A DNA stretch of 64,000 nucleotides from positions 1,364,001 through 1,428,000 of the forward strand of contig NZ_JACHXJ010000001.1 of the NCBI RefSeq assembly GCF_014192015.1, written 5' to 3'. This document shows positions 43,415 through 50,444 of this stretch, one piece after another; position 1 is the stretch's first letter, and each line of letters opens with the position of its first letter. The position numbers and the translations under genes are program-made. Source of the DNA: Paenibacillus rhizosphaerae. Lineage in GTDB: Bacteria; Bacillota; Bacilli; Paenibacillales; Paenibacillaceae. A model generated the notes under the pieces. It saw only the letters and a list, made by a program, of their open reading frames with translations. It ran no database searches and was not told the origin of the DNA.

Positions 43415-43465
43415 AGCCTTTCCACCATGAAGCTCGGCCGATTCTGGCCCAAGTGAAAGGATGCG

Positions 43466-43498
43466 AAGCCCGCCAATATGGATGTTGGCGGGCTTTTT
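43466..43498 (+). terminator. Terminator of the gamma-glutamyltransferase gene
   Basis: AAGCCCGCCAA (43466-43476) pairs with TTGGCGGGCTT (43485-43495), 8-nt loop, T tract. Confidence 0.9.
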
Positions 43499-43613
43499 CC
43501 GTGGACCATACCGTTTCGCTATGGCTTACACGGTGGCACCGAGCAATATCGTCCAATCCATGCGGTCGGGCTTTCTGATACCCTTACAGAGTAACCAAGA
43601 AGGAGGTGGCGGC

Positions 43614-44474
43614 ATGCCTGACGAAATTCGAACGGTTCATTACGACGCAGGCCTGCAGGTCGAGGCATACCGATTTGTGGGTGTCAAACAGAAGTTTCCC
43701 CCTCATTTTCACGACTATTACGTGATCGGGTTTATTGAGGGCGGACAGCGCTATTTGGAATGCCGGCAGCGGGAATACATCATCAATCCTGGCGATATCA
43801 TCATTTTCAATCCGCGTGATGTTCATACCTGCGAGCAAGTAGACGGCCTTGCGCTGGATTACCGCTGTATTAATATCGAGTCTCATCGGATGGTGGAGAT
43901 CGCGCGGGAGATTACGGGCCGAAGCTATTTGCCGGCATTTACGCAAACCGTTTTGTGCCAAAGCGAGTTCGCCCCTTCGCTAAAGGAACTCCACGCCATG
44001 ATCTGTGAGGGGGAATCGGATTTTATCAAGGAAGAGCAGTTCTTTTTGCTGATGGGGCAGCTGATTCAGGAGTATACGGACGTCTCTGTCTGCGGCACCT
44101 ATGAGGAGAGGGCTGGCTTTCAGGACGTGTGTGATTACATGGAGACGAACTTTGCTGGGGCCATTTCGCTGGACAACTTAAGCGATATGGCAGGGCTCAG
44201 CAAGTACCATTTTATACGCTCGTTTACCCGGGAACGAGGCATATCGCCGTACAGCTACTTGGAGACGGTGCGGATCGGACACGCCAAAAAAATGCTGGAG
44301 CAGGGAACGCCTCCGGCCGATACGGCGCTGCTGACGGGATTCAGCGATCAAAGCCATTTCAGCAACTTTTTCAAGCGTTTCATCGGGCTGACGCCGCGCC
44401 AGTATATGCGAATTTTCATGAATGATAGGCGGAAGGAGCACGCCCTGCCCACTAAGGGGGCCAAAGACATATGA
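43614..44474 (+). CDS. AraC-family transcriptional regulator
   Basis: A 286-residue regulator: cupin-like ligand domain (about 10-130; FPPHFHDYYVIGFIEGGQR near 28-46, NPGDIIIFNPRDVH near 60) and the double HTH at 175-275 (LSDMAGLSKYHFIRSFTRER, then ALLTGFSDQSHFSNFFKRFI, ending LTPRQYM). Start 43614 follows AAGGAGGTGG. Its stop codon overlaps the start of the next gene (ATGA), an EamA transporter, so the pair is one operon and the transporter is its likely target or functional partner. Ligand unknown. Confidence 0.9.
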   Translation: MPDEIRTVHYDAGLQVEAYRFVGVKQKFPPHFHDYYVIGFIEGGQRYLECRQREYIINPGDIIIFNPRDVHTCEQVDGLALDYRCINIESHRMVEIAREITGRSYLPAFTQTVLCQSEFAPSLKELHAMICEGESDFIKEEQFFLLMGQLIQEYTDVSVCGTYEERAGFQDVCDYMETNFAGAISLDNLSDMAGLSKYHFIRSFTRERGISPYSYLETVRIGHAKKMLEQGTPPADTALLTGFSDQSHFSNFFKRFIGLTPRQYMRIFMNDRRKEHALPTKGAKDI

Positions 44475-45403
44475 AGCTGTCCGAAAACCGGACTGCGGGC
44501 CATCTGACCGCTTTATTGACGATTCTGATTTGGGGGACGACGTTTATATCGACCAAAGTGCTTCTGGACGATTTTGAACCCTTCGATATACTGCTGCTGC
44601 GTTTTGCGATCGGGTATTTGGCACTGCTCGCCGTTCATCCCCGAATGATTCCATTCCGGCGGGTCAAGGAAGAGCTGCTGTTTGCGGGTGCGGGCCTTTG
44701 CGGGGTGACCCTATATTTTTTGCTGGAAAATGTGGCGTTGACCTATACGCTTGCCTCCAACGTCGGCATCATCGTTTCGGTCGCACCTTTTGTCACGGCC
44801 GTGACGTCCAGGCTCATCTTAAAAGAAGGAAGGCTGGACCGGCTGTTTTTCGCAGGCTTCGCAGTTGCCATGAGCGGAGTGGTCCTGCTTACACTGGAAG
44901 GAAGCTCCGTACTGAAGCTCAATCCGCTCGGGGACTCCTTGGCAGCACTGGCTTGCGTGTTTTGGGGAATCTATTCGATTCTGACGCGCAAAATAAGCCA
45001 GTTGGGATATGATACCATCGGCTGCACGCGGAGGATCTTTTTCTACGGACTGCTGTTTATGCTTCCGGTTTTATTTACCGGGGGCCTGCCCGGAAATATT
45101 GAACGTTTATCTGACGCAGCCAACTTGGCCAATCTGCTGTTTCTTGGGCTGGGCGCATCGGCGTTATGCTTCGTCACCTGGAACTGGAGTGTTGGTGTAC
45201 TTGGACCCGTGCAAACTAGCGTATATATTTATCTTGTGCCGGCCATCACCGTGGCTGCGGCGGCCTCGATCCTACATGAGAAGATCACGGGAGCTGCGCT
45301 CTGGGGCGCGTTGTTGACCATCGCCGGGTTAGTTCTTTCCGAACGAAGGGGGTTAAAAACGAGAAGCGGATTGGACAAAGAAACATCGAGCAGGCCTCTG
45401 TAA
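44471..45403 (+). CDS. EamA (DMT) family transporter
   Basis: A 310-residue protein with ten predicted membrane helices in two EamA repeats. It starts LTALLTILIWGTTFISTKVL, a typical first helix, and the second repeat starts ALACVFWGIYSILTRK (near 158). Overlaps the AraC gene by four bases. It shares fold but little sequence with the EamA protein at 40442. Cargo unknown. No clear terminator before the Fur-controlled gene that follows. Confidence 0.88.
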   Translation: MKLSENRTAGHLTALLTILIWGTTFISTKVLLDDFEPFDILLLRFAIGYLALLAVHPRMIPFRRVKEELLFAGAGLCGVTLYFLLENVALTYTLASNVGIIVSVAPFVTAVTSRLILKEGRLDRLFFAGFAVAMSGVVLLTLEGSSVLKLNPLGDSLAALACVFWGIYSILTRKISQLGYDTIGCTRRIFFYGLLFMLPVLFTGGLPGNIERLSDAANLANLLFLGLGASALCFVTWNWSVGVLGPVQTSVYIYLVPAITVAAAASILHEKITGAALWGALLTIAGLVLSERRGLKTRSGLDKETSSRPL

Positions 45404-45424
45404 AACAGAACACCAAAAAAATAA

Positions 45425-45453
45425 TTGCCACCTCCGAAGTGTCATGATATATT
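45425..45453 (+). promoter_or_regulatory. Sigma-A promoter of the siderophore-binding protein gene
   Basis: TTGCCA (45425-45430), 17-base spacer, TATATT (45448-45453). The -10 abuts the Fur box. Confidence 0.75.
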
Positions 45454-45467
45454 GATAATGATTATCA
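45453..45467. promoter_or_regulatory. Fur box (perfect 7-1-7)
   Basis: TGATAATGATTATCA matches the Bacillus Fur/PerR-type 7-1-7 consensus TGATAATnATTATCA at every position. It overlaps the last -10 base and the start site of the next gene, so iron-loaded Fur would block transcription. Confidence 0.9.
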
Positions 45468-45494
45468 ATATCAATTACATAGGGGTGGATACAG

Positions 45495-46532
45495 TTGCTT
45501 AAATTTATAAGACCTTACACACTGATGGTCTGTGTGTTGGGAATAGCTTTGCTGCTGGCAGCCTGCAGCGGGAACGGATCCAATGCAGGGGCGGGGACGG
45601 CAGGGGGCGGAGGTGATACGGCTTCCTCCTCTTCAGCAGAATCATCGTCAGAAACGTCGTTATCCCAAACCGGCGGACAAGAGTCTGCAGGAACGGGGAA
45701 GACGGTTACTTTCCATGCGGGCAACGGCGATGTTCAGGTACCCGAGCATCCGCAGCGGATCGTCGATTTGACGAATTTCTATACAGGGTACTTCCTGGCG
45801 CTAGGCGTTAAGCCGGTCGGCGTGTTGGAAGGCGCCATGGAGAATCCGTATTTCGCGGGCATGCTGGACGGTGTCGAAAGCGTCGGCAACGAGCCTTCTC
45901 CAGAGAAAATTTTGTCGCTGAAACCTGATTTGATCATCACCTATACCGGGACGGACGGAATCGATCAGCTGGAGCAGATCGCGCCGGTCGTCGCCATCGA
46001 ATACGGCAAAAAAAATGATAAGGATCAGATGATCGATTTCGGAAAACTGACCGGTAAAGAAGCGGAAGCGAAAGCTTGGGTCGAGCAGTGGGAAAGTAAA
46101 ATCAATGAATTGAAGCCCAAAATTCAGGAAGCGGTGGGCGACAAAACGGTGTCCATCCTGAATCCTTATGCTAAAGGGCTGTATGTGTTTGGCCATAACT
46201 TCGGGCGGGGCGGAGAAATCATTTATGACGAATTCGGCCTGAAGGCGCCGCCGGAAGCACAGAAGGAAGCGATTGACAGCGGAACCGGCTGGGCTACGAT
46301 CTCTATGGAGAAGCTCCCGGAATTTGCCGGTGACATTATTTTCACCTGCCCGTGGTCGGGGGATACGAGCGACCCGAATATCGTCTATGACAACCCGGTA
46401 TGGAAAAGCCTGCCCGCAGTCAAAGCAGGTCATGTGTTTCAGCTGAATCCGAAGGCAGACACGTACAACGACCCGGTGTCACTGGAAGCTCAGCTGAAGT
46501 TCATATCGGACAGTTTGCTGTCCGTTAAATAA
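45495..46532 (+). CDS. Iron-siderophore ABC transporter binding lipoprotein
   Basis: A 345-residue FeuA/YfiY-type binding protein. Signal sequence ends in the lipobox LLAAC (Cys24), then a Ser/Gly-rich linker (to about 70) and the Fe-hydroxamate/catechol binding fold (PQRIVDLTNFYTGYFLALGV near 92, PSPEKILSLKPDLIITY near 137). Start TTG 45495 follows AGGGGTGG; no ATG is nearby in frame. Controlled by a perfect Fur box. No permease or ATPase gene is next to it, so it must work with components encoded elsewhere. Hairpin terminator follows. Confidence 0.9.
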   Translation: MLKFIRPYTLMVCVLGIALLLAACSGNGSNAGAGTAGGGGDTASSSSAESSSETSLSQTGGQESAGTGKTVTFHAGNGDVQVPEHPQRIVDLTNFYTGYFLALGVKPVGVLEGAMENPYFAGMLDGVESVGNEPSPEKILSLKPDLIITYTGTDGIDQLEQIAPVVAIEYGKKNDKDQMIDFGKLTGKEAEAKAWVEQWESKINELKPKIQEAVGDKTVSILNPYAKGLYVFGHNFGRGGEIIYDEFGLKAPPEAQKEAIDSGTGWATISMEKLPEFAGDIIFTCPWSGDTSDPNIVYDNPVWKSLPAVKAGHVFQLNPKADTYNDPVSLEAQLKFISDSLLSVK

Positions 46533-46544
46533 AAAGTTGATGTA

Positions 46545-46594
46545 AGCTCTGCAGCAGCTGTGGATAAACAAGCAGCCTGTGGAGCTTATTTTTG
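46545..46594 (+). terminator. Terminator of the binding-protein gene
   Basis: AAGCTCTGCAG pairs with CTGTGGAGCTT (11 bp with two wobbles) around a loop of about 22 nt, followed by ATTTTT. Confidence 0.6.
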
Positions 46595-46612
46595 TTAGAA
46601 CAAAGTCGGTCG

Positions 46613-46654
46613 TTATAGCTTACGGCTATAACTGGATATAGTTATTTCCAGTTA
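46613..46654 (+). promoter_or_regulatory. Overlapping dyads upstream of metE
   Basis: GTTATAG/CTATAAC (46613-46619 and 46627-46633) and AACTGGA/TCCAGTT (46631-46637 and 46648-46654) share bases 46631-46633, and ATAACT/AGTTAT (46629-46646) is a third dyad. They could be operator half-sites or exclusive RNA helices. No S-box or T-box core is visible. Confidence 0.4.
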
Positions 46655-46713
46655 TACGGCAGCCGACGTCGCGTGGTATCTTTTTGGTAACAATTTGCAA
46701 AGGGGTAACGAAG

Positions 46714-49002
46714 ATGGCACACAGCAGCAGTTTGGGATATCCGCGCATCGGCGCAAACCGGGAATGGAAGAAGGCGCTGGAGGCGTTTTGGTCCGGCAAA
46801 ATCAAAGAATCGGAGCTGCACGCGCAGCTGAAGGACATTCGTTTGAATCATCTGAGCAAACAGCGGGACCAAGGAATCGACCTGATCCCGGTCAATGATT
46901 TCAGCTATTATGATCACGTGCTGGACACGGCAGCCATGTTCGGGATTATTCCGGAGCGTTTCGAATACAACGGCGGGCCCGTTCCCGTATCCGTATACTT
47001 CGCGATGGCTAGAGGAAACAAAGACGCCACGGCCTGCGAAATGACCAAATGGTTCAATACGAACTACCATTACATCGTGCCGGAACTGGGCGGCATTACC
47101 CCGGTCCTTACCGAGAATAAACCGCTTCTGGCATACCGTGAAGCCAAGGACAAGCTTGGCATCGAAGGAAAACCGGTGATCGTCGGACCGCTCACTTTTC
47201 TGAAGCTGTCCAAAGGGTATACCGGATCAGAAACGGACGCCTGGCTTGACCGGCTGCTCCCGCTGTACGCGCAGATCCTGAAGGAGCTGGAGCAGGAAGG
47301 TGTAAACTGGGTGCAGGTGGATGAGCCGATCCTCGTAACGAAGCTAAGTGATGCAGACGTCAGCCGGCTGCAGAAAATTTACAAGACGCTCAAAGCTGCA
47401 GCGCCAGACGTAAAAATTATGCTGCAAACCTATTTTGAAGCTGTGGAACGCTATCAAGAAATTACAGAGCTGCCGGTCGACGGAATCGGGCTGGATCTGG
47501 TCCACGGCTGGGCGGGGAACCGGCAATCTTTCCGTGACTTCGGCTTCCCGCAGGATAAAGTGCTCGGAGCGGGTGTCGTCGATGGACGCGGCATTTGGAA
47601 AGCATCCCTGCGTGAAAAGCTCGATCTGCTGAACGAGATCGCGGAGATCGTGCCTTCTGAACGGCTTGTGATCCAGTCCTCCTGCAGTTTGCTGCACGTA
47701 CCGGTCACAGTCCAGGCGGAAACCAAGCTTCAGCCAGAACTTCTGGGGGCGCTGGCATTCGCCGATGAGAAGCTGGAAGAAATCGTGCTGCTGAGCAAGG
47801 CCGTTCAATCCGGCGCGTCGGTGATTTCGGATGAGCTCGAAAAGAGTGAGGCAGCGGTAACCGCCCTCATCCGTTCCGGAGAACGCAACCGCACCGATAT
47901 CCAACAAGCCGTGGCCGCTGTCAGCGCGGAGCCAGCGCAGCGCGAGGCTGCTTTTGCGAAGCGCCTTGGCGTCCAGCAGGAACGGTGGCAGCTGCCTATT
48001 CTGCCAACGACGACCATCGGCAGCTTTCCGCAGTCGGCGGAAGTACGCAAGGCACGCCAGCTGTGGCGCAAAGGCGAATGGAACGCCGAGCAGTACACGA
48101 ATTTTATCCGGGAGCAAATCGACCTCTGGATTCAGCTGCAGGAGGAAATCGGTCTTGATGTGCTCGTTCACGGCGAATTTGAACGGACGGACATGGTCGA
48201 ATTTTTTGGGGAAAAGCTGGCGGGGTTTGCCTTTACACAAAACGGATGGGTTCAATCCTACGGTTCCCGCTGCGTCAAGCCGCCGATTATTTTCGGGGAT
48301 GTCGCTTGGGAGAAGCCGATGACGGTCAAGGAGACCGAATATGCCCAGTCCAAGACGAAGCTGCCGGTTAAAGGCATGCTCACCGGGCCCATCACCATTA
48401 TGAACTGGTCGTTCGTCCGCGATGACATCAGCCGCGAGCAAATCGCCTACCAATTGGCGTATGCTTTACGGCAAGAGGTCGAGGCGCTGGAGAGTGCCGG
48501 GATTGGCATGATCCAAGTGGATGAGCCGGCCGTTCGCGAAGGGCTCCCGCTGAAGGAACAGGATCAGAAAGGCTATCTTGAATGGGCGGTGAAGGCGTTC
48601 CGGCTGACGACATGCACGGTGCAGAATTCAACGCAAATCCATACCCATATGTGCTATTGCGAATTCCATGATATGATCGATTCGATTATTGCGATGGACG
48701 CGGACGTCATCTCCATTGAAACTTCACGGAGCCACGGGGAGCTTATTCAGAGCTTTGAAGAGAATACGTACCCGCTGGGTATTGGCCTCGGTGTCTACGA
48801 CATTCACAGTCCCCGAGTTCCTGACGTAGAGGAAATGACCCGGATGATCGACCGAGCTCTGCGGGTGCTGGATCCGAAGCTCTTCTGGATCAATCCAGAC
48901 TGCGGACTCAAAACCCGGGGAATCGGGGAGACGGTAGCCTCGCTGCGGAACATGGTCGAAGCTACTCGCTTTGCCCGCGAGAAATACGCTTTGCAGGTGT
49001 AA
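46714..49002 (+). CDS. metE: Cobalamin-independent methionine synthase
   Basis: Transfers the methyl group from methyl-tetrahydrofolate triglutamate to homocysteine in the cytosol. 762 residues, the same length as Bacillus subtilis MetE. The N-terminal half starts SSLGYPRIGANREWKKALE and the catalytic C-terminal half starts LPTTTIGSFPQSAEVRKAR (near 430). Zinc ligands are His645 and Cys647 in IHTHMCYCEF and Cys730 in NPDCGLKTRG, matching E. coli His641, Cys643 and Cys726. Start 46714 follows AAAGGGG; an upstream in-frame start at 46684 is not supported. Single gene. Confidence 0.97.
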   Translation: MAHSSSLGYPRIGANREWKKALEAFWSGKIKESELHAQLKDIRLNHLSKQRDQGIDLIPVNDFSYYDHVLDTAAMFGIIPERFEYNGGPVPVSVYFAMARGNKDATACEMTKWFNTNYHYIVPELGGITPVLTENKPLLAYREAKDKLGIEGKPVIVGPLTFLKLSKGYTGSETDAWLDRLLPLYAQILKELEQEGVNWVQVDEPILVTKLSDADVSRLQKIYKTLKAAAPDVKIMLQTYFEAVERYQEITELPVDGIGLDLVHGWAGNRQSFRDFGFPQDKVLGAGVVDGRGIWKASLREKLDLLNEIAEIVPSERLVIQSSCSLLHVPVTVQAETKLQPELLGALAFADEKLEEIVLLSKAVQSGASVISDELEKSEAAVTALIRSGERNRTDIQQAVAAVSAEPAQREAAFAKRLGVQQERWQLPILPTTTIGSFPQSAEVRKARQLWRKGEWNAEQYTNFIREQIDLWIQLQEEIGLDVLVHGEFERTDMVEFFGEKLAGFAFTQNGWVQSYGSRCVKPPIIFGDVAWEKPMTVKETEYAQSKTKLPVKGMLTGPITIMNWSFVRDDISREQIAYQLAYALRQEVEALESAGIGMIQVDEPAVREGLPLKEQDQKGYLEWAVKAFRLTTCTVQNSTQIHTHMCYCEFHDMIDSIIAMDADVISIETSRSHGELIQSFEENTYPLGIGLGVYDIHSPRVPDVEEMTRMIDRALRVLDPKLFWINPDCGLKTRGIGETVASLRNMVEATRFAREKYALQV

Positions 49003-49164
49003 ATTGATATAACCCCATCGCGTTTATTTGCCAACGGCGCGACGAAGACACATATGCAGCGGTAAAAGCTGTCTATGATTCTTCCGTTTTCATCCACTTT
49101 CTAGACTTGCCCTCACTTCTCTGATCATACCGTATTTATTGATAGAGAAAGGAGGTGAGCAAGG

Positions 49165-49455
49165 ATGCCTATTGTAACGCCATACCAGAACAGCCTGCGG
49201 TATACGTCCACGATCGGCTCGGGGACAGGAACAGGAGCTGCATTCATCGTTGCCGCCACGGCATTTACGAACGATGCGGGCACGGCGGCGACGGCTTTTC
49301 CTGGAGCGTATAAATATTACAACCTCTTTATCAATATCAACGGGATGCTCCAGACGGCAGACACGTCCTCGGTCACAACGACCGCCATCACCATTCCCGG
49401 AGGCGATGCACTGGACGGAGGAATTCCACTGGTCCTTCAGTTCGTCGTCTCCTAA
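49165..49455 (+). CDS. DUF4183 domain protein
   Basis: A 96-residue protein. The second half KYYNLFININGMLQTADTSS, followed by TITIPGGDALDGGIPLVLQF-like spacing, fits DUF4183, a short domain common in Bacillus and Paenibacillus and sometimes fused to collagen-like surface or exosporium proteins. Here it is alone, without signal peptide, and the N-terminus is rich in Thr, Gly and Ala. AAGGAGGTGAGC directly precedes the ATG. Role unknown; a spore or surface structure is possible by association only. Confidence 0.8.
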   Translation: MPIVTPYQNSLRYTSTIGSGTGTGAAFIVAATAFTNDAGTAATAFPGAYKYYNLFININGMLQTADTSSVTTTAITIPGGDALDGGIPLVLQFVVS

Positions 49456-49484
49456 CGTTTAACGCGGCACAAGCGTAGTGCAAT

Positions 49485-49516
49485 GAATCGTTCCGGATCC
49501 TTCCGGACGGTTTTTT
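49485..49516 (+). terminator. Terminator of the DUF4183 gene
   Basis: Left arm TTCCGGA and right arm TCCGGA-CGGTT form a stem with one bulge, followed by six T. Confidence 0.65.
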
Positions 49517-49583
49517 GCATTCATCCGGCATTTCGGTTCATGATATATTAATAGAATATTGAAACTGATTCGGGGGTTGAATT

Positions 49584-50141
49584 ATGCGGCAATTGGAGAT
49601 CAGAAGACCGACGGCAGCAGATGTCGAGGGGATACATACGTTTTTTAGGCTGGTTATCACGGATACGTTTGAGAAAGAAGGCATAGCCCACCTTCACGAT
49701 GATATCGAGCATGAAATCGCCTCAAAGCATGCCTACCTCAGACGGGACTTGGAAACGCATGGCCGCCTGCGCTATTTTCTTATCGCATGGATGGAAGACA
49801 GGATCGCCGGGACGATCGAGTATGGACCTTGCAGCTCCCTGATCGATGAATCCACCGGTCATGCGCTGAAAGATGTGATCGAAGTCGGGACCGTGCTGGT
49901 TCACCCCGAGCTGCATGGCCAGGGCATCGGCAGCACGCTGTGGAGTGCCATACTGCTCACTCTGCAGGCAAGAGGCATCTCGCACTTCTGCCTGGACAGC
50001 GGGTATCGGAACGCCCAGCGGATCTGGAACCGGAAATTTGGCGAGGCGGACTATGTACTGGTCAACCATTGGGGAGAGGGGCAGCATCATATGATCTGGT
50101 CCCGAAACATCGAGGATACATCCATCTCGTTTAGATTATAA
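49584..50141 (+). CDS. GNAT family N-acetyltransferase
   Basis: A 185-residue acetyltransferase. The acetyl-CoA binding motif is VLVHPELHGQGIGSTLWSAI (near 99-118) with the Q/H-G-x-G-I-G core, followed by the conserved HFCLDSGYRNAQRIWNRKFG. Target not predictable. Start after GGGGGTTGA, a modest ribosome site. Single gene closed by the hairpin at 50170. Confidence 0.85.
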   Translation: MRQLEIRRPTAADVEGIHTFFRLVITDTFEKEGIAHLHDDIEHEIASKHAYLRRDLETHGRLRYFLIAWMEDRIAGTIEYGPCSSLIDESTGHALKDVIEVGTVLVHPELHGQGIGSTLWSAILLTLQARGISHFCLDSGYRNAQRIWNRKFGEADYVLVNHWGEGQHHMIWSRNIEDTSISFRL

Positions 50142-50169
50142 TATCGCTGAATCGTTGAAAGTTTCTTGG

Positions 50170-50218
50170 GATCGCTCTATCCAGCCGGTTTCCGGCCTGA
50201 TGGGAGCGGTCTTTTTTT
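50170..50218 (+). terminator. Terminator of the acetyltransferase gene
   Basis: GATCGCTC (50170-50177) pairs with GAGCGGTC (50204-50211), with the inner stem CAGCCGG/CCGGCCTG, then seven T. Confidence 0.8.
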
Positions 50219-50333
50219 GGCGCGATTTAGGATGCGTAGCCGGATATTTTTTAGCTATAAGCATTTTATACCCCTTCCGGATGTCCGGAACAGGGATACA
50301 ATAAGTTTACAAATCATACAGGAGGCGGTACGC

Positions 50334-50444
50334 ATGCGGCAACGCTATATCGACACGAAACCGAAAGGATCCAATCTGATGAAACCTGTGAGGTTAGAGC
50401 GATATGAACGATACGATAAATATTGGAGTTTTGGCCCATGTTGA
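50334..50444 (+). CDS. Leader ORF overlapping the Tet(M)-like gene
   Basis: A 36-codon ORF (begins MRQRYIDTKPKGSNLMKPVR, ends TGA 50442-50444) with a strong AGGAGG nine bases upstream. It runs out of frame over the first 41 bases of the GTPase gene. It contains the small hairpin AACCT-gtg-AGGTT (50383-50395), and the GAGG of the GTPase ribosome site lies in that hairpin, so ribosomes on the leader would open it. Rich in Arg, Lys and Tyr. Tet(M) genes are known for leader-peptide control; function here is inferred. Confidence 0.55.
   Translation: MRQRYIDTKPKGSNLMKPVRLERYERYDKYWSFGPC

Noticed and set aside
46533..46713. Possible S-box or T-box riboswitch before metE
   Set aside because: No conserved S-box core and no T-box bulge sequence were found, and the leader is too short for a full S-box with terminator.
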